Shown one piece after another: positions 34,804 through 43,687 of a DNA stretch of 59,066 bases. Numbering within the stretch: position 1 is the stretch's first letter; every line of letters starts with the position of its first letter. Below the pieces are notes generated by a model. The model ran no database searches, had not been told where the DNA came from, and worked only from the letters and a program-made list of their open reading frames with translations. The stretch is from Lachnospiraceae bacterium (lineage in GTDB: Bacteria > Bacillota > Clostridia > Lachnospirales > Lachnospiraceae), in the NCBI GenBank assembly GCA_017524035.1, contig JAFWUY010000046.1:1-59066 (forward strand), written 5' to 3'. Both the position numbers and the translations under genes were made by a program.

Positions 34804-36652
34804 TTATTGTTCCATCAAGTTCCTGAGCTCTGGTTTCATTGAGTTTCTTACAAGCTTCAACGAATGCATCGACGGGAATATCATGAAGCTGTTCCTTCTG
34901 TCCTCTTACGGTGATGGAAAGAGTCCCTGACTCGACCTCCTTGTCACCGATAACGACAATATAAGGATCCTTCATTGTCTTGTAGAACTTGATCTTCTCA
35001 TTCATATTCCTGTCAGCATAATCGGCTTCAACCCTGACGCCTGCTGCCTCAAGCTTGTCCTGAAGCTCCCTGGTGAAATCATTATGCTCGGGCTTGATCG
35101 GAACAAGGCCGACCTGATAGGGTGAGATCCAGAAGGGGAAAGCACCCTTAAAGTTTTCAATGATGATACCTATGAATCTTTCAAACGAACCGAAGATCGC
35201 TCTGTGGATAACGATGGGCTGGCTCATTGCGCCGTCCGCATCCTGATAGGTAAGTCCGAAGTTGTGGGGAAGCTGGAAATCGAGCTGAATGGTTCCGCAC
35301 TGCCACTCTCTTCCGAGAGCATCCTTCATCTGAAGGTCGATCTTGGGACCGTAGAATGCTCCGTCGCCTTCATTGATCTCATATCCGCCCTCACCGTACT
35401 TCTTGTCAAGGATTTTCTTAAGTGCAGCCTCCGCTCTGTCCCAGGTCTCGATATCTCCCATGAAATCCTCGGGTCTGGTGGAGAGCTCTGCCCTGTAGGT
35501 TACTCCGAAGGTTGAATAGATCTGATCTGCGATCTCCATGATATCGGCGATCTCATCCTCGATCTGTGACTCCATTACGAATGTATGGTCGTCATCCTGA
35601 CGGAATTCCTGTACGCGGAAAAGACCGTTCATCTGTCCGGACTTCTCCTTACGGTGTACAAGTCCCACCTCGTTGTAACGGATGGGAAGTTCCTTGTAAG
35701 AGTGAATGGTTCTCTTATAAGCGTTCATCGCATTGGGACAGCTCATGGGCTTTGCGGCCATGGTGTCATCATCCGTCTGGTCATATACGGGATCGAGAGT
35801 GACCTCGGAAACGGATCCGTCCTCCTGGGGGATCTTGGCGGTAGCTGCCACGTTGCCGAGAACACCGGGAACGATGAACATGTTATTTACATAGTGAGCC
35901 CAGTGACCGCTGATGAGCCAGAGCTTCTTGTTGTTGATGATGGGAGTCTTGATCTCCTGATATCCGTGTCTGTCATGGATGTCTCTCCAGAATTCCATAA
36001 GGGTTCTGTAGAGTCTCCATCCTCTGGGAAGCCAGTAAGGCATTCCGGGAGCGGATTCGCTGAACATGAACAGATCGAGCTTGGGTCCGAGCTTTTTGTG
36101 GTCTCTTTCCATAGCTTCCCTGATCATATTGAGGTGAGCCTTGAGTTCATCCTTGCTGGGAAATGCATAGACATAGATCCTCTGCATTACATCCCTCTTC
36201 TGGTCTCCTCTCCAATATGCCGCGGATGCACTTCTGACCTTGAATGCAACACCCATAAGATCTCTCGAATTCTCTACATGAGGGCCCCTGCAAAGATCGA
36301 CATAGTCGTCGCCGGTGTAGTAGATCGTGAGCTTCTCATCTTCGGGAAGGTCACATATGATCTCAGTCTTGAACTTCTGATCCTTGAACATCTCAAGGGC
36401 ATCTGCCTTTGAGATCTCTTCTCTTCTCCAGTCCTCTTTTCTCTTGATTATCTCGTTCATCTTGTTTTCGATGACCTGATAATCCTCTTCCGTGACCGCA
36501 CGGGGGAGAACGAAATCATAATAGCATCCGTCGGATATCTGAGGTCCGATGGCGTACTGTACGTTTTCTTTTCCGTAGATTTCGATGACTGCTTTTGCCA
36601 GAACGTGGGCAATAGAATGACGATAGAGACTTAAAAACAATTCCTGATCCAT
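34796..36652 (-). CDS. thrS: Threonyl-tRNA synthetase lacking the N-terminal TGS domain
   Basis: A 618-residue class II synthetase. It starts directly with the editing domain, HSIAH at 12-16 and DLCRGPH, so the about 60-residue TGS domain of common ThrRS is absent. The upstream DNA is a promoter and hairpin, so this is not a start error. The catalytic core has all three zinc ligands in KPMSCPNAM (Cys), DDDHTF (His) and VIHRAIFGSFERF (His, motif 3). A charged insertion (VPQEDG-like, about 280-300) precedes motif 2, and CPNAM replaces the common CPGH. The anticodon domain closes the protein. It charges tRNA-Thr. I saw no T-box in the leader. Confidence 0.92.
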   Translation of the reverse strand: MDQELFLSLYRHSIAHVLAKAVIEIYGKENVQYAIGPQISDGCYYDFVLPRAVTEEDYQVIENKMNEIIKRKEDWRREEISKADALEMFKDQKFKTEIICDLPEDEKLTIYYTGDDYVDLCRGPHVENSRDLMGVAFKVRSASAAYWRGDQKRDVMQRIYVYAFPSKDELKAHLNMIREAMERDHKKLGPKLDLFMFSESAPGMPYWLPRGWRLYRTLMEFWRDIHDRHGYQEIKTPIINNKKLWLISGHWAHYVNNMFIVPGVLGNVAATAKIPQEDGSVSEVTLDPVYDQTDDDTMAAKPMSCPNAMNAYKRTIHSYKELPIRYNEVGLVHRKEKSGQMNGLFRVQEFRQDDDHTFVMESQIEDEIADIMEIADQIYSTFGVTYRAELSTRPEDFMGDIETWDRAEAALKKILDKKYGEGGYEINEGDGAFYGPKIDLQMKDALGREWQCGTIQLDFQLPHNFGLTYQDADGAMSQPIVIHRAIFGSFERFIGIIIENFKGAFPFWISPYQVGLVPIKPEHNDFTRELQDKLEAAGVRVEADYADRNMNEKIKFYKTMKDPYIVVIGDKEVESGTLSITVRGQKEQLHDIPVDAFVEACKKLNETRAQELDGTING

Positions 36653-36699
36653 AATACTTTTCTCCTTTCATGCGTCCTGCTACCGGCAGGAATTCGCTT

Positions 36700-36738
36700 A
36701 AAACAATGGGGCAAGCCTCAAAAGAAGGCTTACCCCAT
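36700..36738 (-). terminator. Terminator after the GLUG protein gene, in the thrS leader
   Basis: A 13-bp stem ATGGGGTAAGCCT / AGGCTTGCCCCAT (one wobble) with an 8-base loop, then TGTTTT on the minus strand. It could end the GLUG/RND transcript or act as an attenuator for thrS. The predicted thrS start site lies inside it, which favours the first reading. Confidence 0.65.
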
Positions 36739-36767
36739 ATTTTATAACTATTGTTAGTTAATCGCAA
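36739..36767 (-). promoter_or_regulatory. Probable promoter of thrS
   Basis: Minus-strand TTGCGA and TAAAAT separated by 17 bases. The spacer contains the inverted repeat AACTA-ACA-ATAGTT, which could bind a regulator. Confidence 0.55.
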
Positions 36768-36782
36768 CCTTTTATCCTTGAT

Positions 36783-39700
36783 TTACGGCTTTTGCGGCTG
36801 TTTTCTCCATACCTTGCGGACCTGCCTGATGAAGATGATAAGGAAGACCAGAACCGTTACCGCAAGAACCGCGTAAAGAACCGACTTCATTGTTTCATCG
36901 GGAGTCTCCGTCACGGCATAGACTGCGGAAGCGGAGTCTGCTCTGATCTGGACATAGCTTCCCTCCGTGCTGCAGGGAATCTCGGTCCATATATCATTTA
37001 CTCTTTTCCATACCCGGCATTCCTTAAACGGGGCATACAGTCTCAGATCGCAGCCGGTCCCGGAAGCCTCGCCGGAATCGTTTCCGGAAAAGCAGACCTC
37101 ATAGATCAGCAGATCCGTATAAGCACTGTTGTCGGGAGCCTCGAATGTCATTTCGGGTGTGCGCACGGAAAGCTGATCCGAGGACCTGAACTCACCCTGG
37201 ATAAGTGCCAGCGGCTTTCCGTCCGGATCCGTTTCCTCCGCCGATCTTATTACCGCAACATGGGATACATACCCGGCTTCGATAACAAGATTTCCCCTGA
37301 CCGTCATTCCCGTAAGATCGGGCCAGACACCGTAGCTTCCTTCACGGTCACGTACCGCGGGAAGCGAAACCGAGTCAAGTGAGTCGCCGTAATTCATATG
37401 GCATACCTTAAGGATCGTTCCGTCCGATACAAAGGTAACCTTCAGGTCCGAGAATTCGGAAGGTATGTCCTCAAGCATCAGGACATCATCGTATCCGATC
37501 TCCTGTGCGATTCCGCTGTAGCTTATATCGTCGATGCCGTAAAAATCATCCGCAACAAAATAATTGGATGTGTAATCGGATCTGTCTATGCTCTCCGTGT
37601 CGGCGTCCCTGAGGATCTGTCCGGCCACTCCGCCGCAGACACCGCTGACATTTCCGAAGACGGGCATCGAGACACAGTTCTTTATTGCGGTGGCATAGCC
37701 TGCAACTCCGCCCACATACTGTCTTCCGGAAATAGTGCAGAGAACATATGATGAAACAATGCTTCCCTCTGACGAGCCTGCAATACCTCCGATATGGTCT
37801 CCCTCTTCGGATGTTACCGCTCCGTAACCCCTGCAGTTCCTGATGCATCCGTGCTCGGCCTCTCCGGTTATTCCTCCTCCGCATTCGGTACGTACAATGA
37901 CGATTCCCGAGTTTTCACAATCGTATATGACACTGGAGATCGCATATCCCTCTCCGGTCTTAAGATCAAACTTTCTGAGAACATTGCTCTCGATGTTTTC
38001 CGTATCGACCGAAAGGCATCCCGCAACTCCGCCGGTATTCAGATCCCCGCTTACCGTTCCGAAATTTCTGCAGGAGATCGTTCTTCCGTATAAGTCATCC
38101 GGAAGATCCATTTCGGATATATCCGAGAACAGATAATCGACTCCCTCTTCCTCGACACCGGTTATAAGGTCATCAATAAGATCGTAGGTCGCATTTATCC
38201 GGTCATTGATCGCGGTAAGATCGGCGGTAAGCTTTGTCGAATACGCATTAGATACGGCAATAAGCGAATCCGCCGCTTTTCTTATCTCATTCAGGTCACC
38301 CGTTAAGAGCCCGGTATTGGCGCTCAATGTATCGATTCCGGAATTCCAGTCCGAAACCGCACCGTTTACGGTACCGTTCAGTTCTGCTGCGGCTTCGTTC
38401 TTTTCATTATCAAGCTGCTCCCTTGCATGTTCCGCGGCCTCATCCGTCCCGTCCTTACCGTCACCGGAAAGTCCGTCCTCGACATCGCTTATAAGGTCAT
38501 CGATATCGTCTCCCGTATATGAATCGAGATCCCCGATATGTTCTTCATAAGTGTTCCTTACCGATTCGGCTGCGGCACGTCCCGCATTTTCGGCCTCGCG
38601 TTCGATCATTCCCGCCCAGTCTCTTTCCTCGATCCTGTACCTTGAATAATCCCCGGTCATTCCTTCGGCATCATCCATCGCCTTGCCGGAAACAGTCTGC
38701 AGATCGGAAAGTGCGGCCTGTATGTCCGGAGTCATTCCCGATGCATCCTGAGCGGTGCGGCGTGCCATGGCATTGATCTCCGCTATCGCATCCGAAACTG
38801 ACTTGCTCCTGTCGATCTCTATATAAGGCTCCTGCTGCCCCGTGATACCGCCGATGTCCTTCTTTCCGTAGACCCTTCCGTAATTGGAACAGTCATATAT
38901 CACGCCGGAATGTCTTCCGCAGATGCCTCCGACATTGTATCCGACACGCTCGTATCCGACGGTCGACTCATTTCTTGAACTTACGATCAGGCCGCGTGAG
39001 AAGCCCGCTATACCGCCGGTGTCCACACCCGACTGATATGAGATAAGGGATACGTCCCCGGTGATCTCGGATATGATGTCAACCTGTCTTTCATCATTTG
39101 CCGAAACCCACTCCGGTGTGGCATTTACCGTTCCGGCATTGACGCTTCTCTTTATAACGCCGTAGTTTCTTCCGGCAACTCCGCCCGTATAGTAAAATCC
39201 GCTGATGACGGCATTGTTCCTGCACCCGGTGATAAGTCCCGTATTTCCGTTTATTCCGGCTATTCCGCCGGTAGCTGTATTTCCGGACATCACTCCGGAA
39301 ACACTGCAGTCGGTTATGCGACCTTCGTTGATGCCTGCAAGGAGACCGCTTACATAGCCTTCTTCCGCGCATGAGATATCGCCGGATATGTTCAGCCTGT
39401 CGATGGTCGCCGTGCTTCCGACGTATCTGAAAAATCCGCTGACATATCCCGTTCCGCCATAGGTATATCCGCTTATCGTAAATCCGTTTCCGTTAAAGTA
39501 TCCGGAAAAGATAGGTATTGATGTAAACTCGCTTCCCGCCAGCGAAATGTTGTTTTTAAGCACAACATATTTGTCAGCGGACCACGCTTCGTCATGGCAG
39601 CTGCGCTCAAGCTCAAGCAGGTCGTCCGCTGTTCTTATCTCTATCGTGGTATAAGAATCGGTCCGGCCTTCCGCCGCATACACGAACTCACTTCCGGCAG

Positions 39701-39791
39701 GCACGAAGAATACGGCCTCCAAAGGTGACATTACCGTCATAAACACCGCGGTCATTACGGATAAGATTTTTACAGAGAGATGTTTTTTCAT
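36783..39791 (-). CDS. GLUG-repeat surface protein with central coiled coil and C-terminal anchor
   Basis: A 1002-residue exported protein. A signal peptide (about 1-40) is followed by many GLUG-like repeats of 25-30 residues (GYVSGLLAGINEGRITDCSVSG, TGGIAGINGNTGLITGCRN and others), as in beta-helix surface proteins. Between about 330 and 550 a long helical, Ala/Asp/Glu-rich segment (DAIAEINAMARRTAQDASG onwards) looks like a coiled coil. GLUG repeats then resume (GTVSGDLNTGGVAGCLS). A membrane helix near 970-990 (SVLYAVLAVTVLVFLIIFI) ends in a positive tail. It is coupled to the RND exporter by a four-base overlap, so it may be an extracytoplasmic partner of that pump. Confidence 0.88.
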   Translation of the reverse strand: MKKHLSVKILSVMTAVFMTVMSPLEAVFFVPAGSEFVYAAEGRTDSYTTIEIRTADDLLELERSCHDEAWSADKYVVLKNNISLAGSEFTSIPIFSGYFNGNGFTISGYTYGGTGYVSGFFRYVGSTATIDRLNISGDISCAEEGYVSGLLAGINEGRITDCSVSGVMSGNTATGGIAGINGNTGLITGCRNNAVISGFYYTGGVAGRNYGVIKRSVNAGTVNATPEWVSANDERQVDIISEITGDVSLISYQSGVDTGGIAGFSRGLIVSSRNESTVGYERVGYNVGGICGRHSGVIYDCSNYGRVYGKKDIGGITGQQEPYIEIDRSKSVSDAIAEINAMARRTAQDASGMTPDIQAALSDLQTVSGKAMDDAEGMTGDYSRYRIEERDWAGMIEREAENAGRAAAESVRNTYEEHIGDLDSYTGDDIDDLISDVEDGLSGDGKDGTDEAAEHAREQLDNEKNEAAAELNGTVNGAVSDWNSGIDTLSANTGLLTGDLNEIRKAADSLIAVSNAYSTKLTADLTAINDRINATYDLIDDLITGVEEEGVDYLFSDISEMDLPDDLYGRTISCRNFGTVSGDLNTGGVAGCLSVDTENIESNVLRKFDLKTGEGYAISSVIYDCENSGIVIVRTECGGGITGEAEHGCIRNCRGYGAVTSEEGDHIGGIAGSSEGSIVSSYVLCTISGRQYVGGVAGYATAIKNCVSMPVFGNVSGVCGGVAGQILRDADTESIDRSDYTSNYFVADDFYGIDDISYSGIAQEIGYDDVLMLEDIPSEFSDLKVTFVSDGTILKVCHMNYGDSLDSVSLPAVRDREGSYGVWPDLTGMTVRGNLVIEAGYVSHVAVIRSAEETDPDGKPLALIQGEFRSSDQLSVRTPEMTFEAPDNSAYTDLLIYEVCFSGNDSGEASGTGCDLRLYAPFKECRVWKRVNDIWTEIPCSTEGSYVQIRADSASAVYAVTETPDETMKSVLYAVLAVTVLVFLIIFIRQVRKVWRKQPQKP

Positions 39792-42277
39792 TTTCTCACC
39801 TCCCCGGAAAGCTCTTTTGCGTCCGGCGTATCTTCCGGAAGCTCCTTCATTCCGCCCATTGTGACAACAGCTGCGATGTCTCCTTTTACAAGTGCATGCA
39901 TCTCGCCGACAACATATCCGTTTATCTGACCTCTCACAATACCGTCGACCCTTACGGTTCCGAAGCCGCGGTCAAGCTTGATGGGTACGGATACCTCGAA
40001 TGACGTGTGCTCTATTATCTTCTCCCCTACCATCAGGATCTGGGGAAGCACAAACATTACGAGTGCGATGGAAATAAGGGTTCCGCGTCCGAGACACTGT
40101 CCTATTCCGCATATGGTCGCATCGGATGACAGATTGCCGATCGCAAATCCGGAAAGTACCATCATCGAGCCCGATGTGATGATTGTGGGGAATGCAAAGT
40201 TCAGAGTCTCGATGCACGCCTGCTTCTTATCCATGACCTTTCGAAGCTCGGTATATCTTCCCGATATTACGATCGCATAGTCGATATTCGCACCCATCTG
40301 GATCGAGCTTACGATCAGGTATCCCATAAAGAACAGATACGAATGATGAAGCGTCGGGAAGGAGAAATTGATCCATATCGCGCCCTGTATTACGAGTATG
40401 AGCAGCACCGGCATTCCCGCTGACAGGAAGGTGAAAAGAAGAACCGCCAGAACGGCCAGTATCGAAACAATGCTGACCACAAGATTATCTCTTGAGAATG
40501 TTTTCTTAAGATCGTACTGGCTGGTCGATTCACCGGCAACGAGAACGCTGTCCTCGCCGGAATAATAACTTCCCGCGATGGAGTGCATCTCATCCAGGAA
40601 CGCAAATGTCTCGTCACCCTCCTGGGGGAGGTTCAGATATACCAGGATCCTGCTGTAGTCTTCACCCTGCAGCTGGTCCTTCGCCATCTTCATCTGTGAA
40701 TTTGCGTCATCGAGAGTATTCATGAGATCGGCATCGAGGGTTACATACCCCTCTTCTACCTCGTCATGCAAAAACATCACAATGTCTATAAGGGGAACCT
40801 CATATCCGGAAAAGCCGTTGATGATCTTCGCATAATTCTCGTCATTTATCGCATATGCCATATAAAGAAGCTCGGACACTTCGTAATCGACATTGAACAG
40901 CTCGGAGAATTCCCTTGCACTCAGCGTGTCGGTGAGCATATATCCGTCCATTGCTTCCGTATTGGCAAGTCCCTGACAATGATCGACCTCTTCTCTTGCT
41001 TCGAGGGCTCTCATCAATTCGGCTTCCTTCGTATAATCCCCGGCGGGAACCATCAGTGCCACGAAATTGGAATCCCCGAATGAATTCCTTATCATCTCGT
41101 CCGCGATCTGTGACTCGTTCTTGACCGGTGTTTCTATCAGAGAATAGCCGTAAACATACGGACAGTTACCGGAAAGATAAAATGCCCCTATGACAAGAAG
41201 AACGAATACGGGAGGAATGACAAACCTTGTAAGGTAATCGAATCTGCCTATGAATGAGATCTTAGGAATGAAACTCCTGTGCTTCGTCTTATCCATGGCT
41301 TTTCCGAATACCATGATCAGTCCGGGCATGAGAAGGAATACGGAAAAGAGTGAGAAGAAGATCGCCTTGATAAGACATATCGCCATATCCTTACCTATGC
41401 CGTACTGCATGAACATCATGGCGATAAGTCCGCCGACAGTGGTCAGCGAACTGGATGTTATCTCGGGAATCGCTTTTGAAAGCGAAACTATATCCGCTTC
41501 ACGTATGCCCAGTGTCTGATGTTCTTCCTTATACCTGTTACAGAAGATGATCGCATAGTCGACAGACAGTGCGAGCTGTAACACTATCGTAACGGAATCG
41601 GATACAAAGGATATCGTACCGAGGAAGAAATTGGTTCCTGCGGCAAGAACCGCCGATGCCCCGAATGTGAGAAGAAGCACGGGAACCTCAGCATAGGTTG
41701 ATGAAGTGAAGATCAGCACTGTCAGCACGACAACGACAACCAGTGCGGATACGACCTTCATCTCCTCGGCGATCGTCTCGGCAGCCTGATCTCCCATGGA
41801 GGTGCTGACATATATATCCAGTCCTTCGAGCGAAGCCTTTATCTCTTCAAGGCCGTCCAGACATCTTTCATCATCTTCCGGATATGCAAAGGTTATTTCA
41901 TACAATGCTGAAAAATTGTTGTAATGATCCGAATCGCCCCCGAATGAAACAAGGGTCACATCATCCCTTTCGGAGATATCGTCACAGATCGACTCGGCCT
42001 CATCATAGGTGATGTTGGTCACCATCAGGGAGGCACTTCCGTATGTGATGAACTGATCGTTCATCAGAGCGATTCCACGGCTTGTTTCCGAAGAATCCGG
42101 CAGATATGCGGCAAGATCGTTTTCCACCTTGACCCATCCGGACGCTATGGCACTGAAGATAAGCGCTATGCCTATCAACAGAAAGAACAGGTTTCTCCTG
42201 TCAACTATAAAGGTGGCAACCTTCAGCATTACCGAGTTGCCACCTTCGTTTTTCTTATTATTTTCCGAACTGCTCAT
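39788..42277 (-). CDS. RND-superfamily (MMPL/YdfJ-like) exporter
   Basis: An 829-residue membrane protein begun at MSSSENNKKNEGG, preceded by AAGGGA; an upstream TTG start is less likely. The topology is that of an RND half-duplicated exporter. One helix (about 25-45) leads to a large outer loop, five helices (about 175-335, with LQLALSVDYAIIFCNRYKEE) follow, then a second helix/loop/five-helix half (GANIDYAIVISGRYTELR). The Asp in each SVDYA/NIDYA segment is the proton-relay position. The C-terminal about 80 residues are beta-rich and cytoplasmic, with GFGTVRVDGIVRGQINGYV. It would export a lipid-like or peptide substrate; unknown. It leads the two-gene unit with the GLUG protein. Confidence 0.9.
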   Translation of the reverse strand: MSSSENNKKNEGGNSVMLKVATFIVDRRNLFFLLIGIALIFSAIASGWVKVENDLAAYLPDSSETSRGIALMNDQFITYGSASLMVTNITYDEAESICDDISERDDVTLVSFGGDSDHYNNFSALYEITFAYPEDDERCLDGLEEIKASLEGLDIYVSTSMGDQAAETIAEEMKVVSALVVVVVLTVLIFTSSTYAEVPVLLLTFGASAVLAAGTNFFLGTISFVSDSVTIVLQLALSVDYAIIFCNRYKEEHQTLGIREADIVSLSKAIPEITSSSLTTVGGLIAMMFMQYGIGKDMAICLIKAIFFSLFSVFLLMPGLIMVFGKAMDKTKHRSFIPKISFIGRFDYLTRFVIPPVFVLLVIGAFYLSGNCPYVYGYSLIETPVKNESQIADEMIRNSFGDSNFVALMVPAGDYTKEAELMRALEAREEVDHCQGLANTEAMDGYMLTDTLSAREFSELFNVDYEVSELLYMAYAINDENYAKIINGFSGYEVPLIDIVMFLHDEVEEGYVTLDADLMNTLDDANSQMKMAKDQLQGEDYSRILVYLNLPQEGDETFAFLDEMHSIAGSYYSGEDSVLVAGESTSQYDLKKTFSRDNLVVSIVSILAVLAVLLFTFLSAGMPVLLILVIQGAIWINFSFPTLHHSYLFFMGYLIVSSIQMGANIDYAIVISGRYTELRKVMDKKQACIETLNFAFPTIITSGSMMVLSGFAIGNLSSDATICGIGQCLGRGTLISIALVMFVLPQILMVGEKIIEHTSFEVSVPIKLDRGFGTVRVDGIVRGQINGYVVGEMHALVKGDIAAVVTMGGMKELPEDTPDAKELSGEVRK

Positions 42278-42388
42278 TTCTGACTTCCCTTTAGATGCCT
42301 TAAGTCGCACAACACACTGTACGGCTTCTAAAAGACATACCAACTAAAAAACCTTGGCTGTAACAGTCAAATTTATAAACGACTACGT

Positions 42389-42417
42389 ATTATAGCACTT
42401 TTAGCAAAAATTGATCA
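42389..42417 (-). promoter_or_regulatory. Probable promoter of the RND/GLUG operon
   Basis: A perfect TATAAT -10 on the minus strand with a weak TGATCA 17 bases upstream. Confidence 0.5.
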
Positions 42418-42451
42418 GTTTTTTTGGCTCAGGCCGCCGATTCCGGAAACT

Positions 42452-42482
42452 AAAAAAATCTGCCCGGCTTTTCGGGCAGATT
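42452..42482 (-). terminator. Terminator of the LysR/RNA methyltransferase unit
   Basis: AATCTGCCCG and CGGGCAGATT form a 10-bp stem with a six-base loop, then a T7 run on the minus strand, only three bases after the stop codon. Confidence 0.92.
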
Positions 42483-42485
42483 ATA

Positions 42486-43682
42486 TCAGTATTCTTCGAA
42501 AACTTGATAGATAAAAAATTTTAGATAAAGTGACTCTGGACAACCCATAAGATAGGGGTGATCGGGTGACTGGATACGGTACTCGACAAGCCTGAGTCTC
42601 TTCCTCGCTCCCTTTGCGGCTTCCAGAATGGTTTTCTCCAGAAGCTCCGGTGTCATGAAATGCGAGCATGAACATGTGCAGAGGAATCCGCCGGGACGTA
42701 CCAGCTTCATTCCCTTGATATTGATCTCACGGTAACCCTTTACCGCATTCTTCGTTGCCTGTCTCGACTTCGTAAATGCGGGAGGATCCAGGATCACAAC
42801 ATCATAGCTTTCTCCGTTTGCGACAAGCTCCGGAAGCAAATCGAACACATCGGCACATGTAAACTTCACCCTGTCTTCGAGACCGTTGAGCCCGGCATTT
42901 TCCCTTGCCTGCTCCACGGCAAGTTCGGAGGCATCAACGCCGAGCACGCTCTGTGCACCGGCAAGTCCCGCATTCAGCGCAAAGGAACCCGTATGTGTAA
43001 AACAGTCGAGAACCTTCTTTCCCTTGCAGAGCTTTGCAACCGCTGCCCTGTTGTATTTCTGGTCAAGGAAGAATCCGGTCTTCTGTCCTTCTTCGATATT
43101 GACCCTGTACTTTACTCCGTTTTCACAGATCAATACATCCGTATCGAAAGGTTCTCCGATAAATCCCTTTACCTTTTCGAGGCCCTCGAGTTTTCTGACA
43201 GGTGCGTCACTTCTTTCGTAGATCCCCCTGACCGTGATACCGTCTTCCGCAAGAACCTTCTTCAGAATGTCACAGATGAGATTCTTGTGCTTTTCCATTC
43301 CGAGAGTCTCACACTCGGCCACGAGTACATCACCGAACTTATCAACCACAAGCCCGGGGAAATAATCCGCTTCCGAAAAGATCAGCCTGCAGCATGATGT
43401 GTCGACGACCTCCTTGCGGTACTCCCATGCATCCCTTACACGCTTTTCCCAGAATGCTTCATCAACAGGATCGTCATGATATCTTTCCAGCATACGGACA
43501 CGAATGGTACTGTTGGGATTGATATATCCTTTGCCCAGTTTGTATCCGTCGAAATCGTGAACGTCGACAACATCTCCGGGTTCAAACGCGCCTTCGGTCC
43601 GGTCGATCTCGTTATCATATATCCAGAGTCCGCCGCTTTTTAAGTAACGGCCTCCGCCTTTTTTCAGAATAACCTCAGCCAT
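42486..43682 (-). CDS. PUA-domain class I SAM-dependent RNA methyltransferase (RlmI-like)
   Basis: A 398-residue enzyme. The N-terminal PUA domain (AEVILKKGGGRYLKSGGLWIYDNEI, PGDVVDVHD) is followed by an EEHEAD-type middle domain and a Rossmann methyltransferase. The latter has KVLDCFTHTGSFALNAGLAGA (SAM loop), GVDASELAVEQARENAGLNG, and DPPAFTKSR (catalytic DPPxF). Known members methylate a cytosine in 23S rRNA. The ATG at 43682 lies six bases after the LysR stop; a GTG nine bases earlier overlaps that stop. The two genes share a transcript, but a functional link is not evident. Confidence 0.9.
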   Translation of the reverse strand: MAEVILKKGGGRYLKSGGLWIYDNEIDRTEGAFEPGDVVDVHDFDGYKLGKGYINPNSTIRVRMLERYHDDPVDEAFWEKRVRDAWEYRKEVVDTSCCRLIFSEADYFPGLVVDKFGDVLVAECETLGMEKHKNLICDILKKVLAEDGITVRGIYERSDAPVRKLEGLEKVKGFIGEPFDTDVLICENGVKYRVNIEEGQKTGFFLDQKYNRAAVAKLCKGKKVLDCFTHTGSFALNAGLAGAQSVLGVDASELAVEQARENAGLNGLEDRVKFTCADVFDLLPELVANGESYDVVILDPPAFTKSRQATKNAVKGYREINIKGMKLVRPGGFLCTCSCSHFMTPELLEKTILEAAKGARKRLRLVEYRIQSPDHPYLMGCPESLYLKFFIYQVFEEY

Positions 43683-43687
43683 CCATA

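Noticed and set aside
35585..36412. Long open frames opposite thrS and other genes (for example 275 codons here, 257 codons at 18199-18972 and 305 codons at 25446-26363)
   Set aside because: They lie antisense to clear family members, show no motifs or ribosome sites, and result from the codon bias of the real genes.
36653..36782. T-box leader before thrS
   Set aside because: No GGGTGGNACCGCG-type element; only a promoter and one hairpin are visible in 130 bases.
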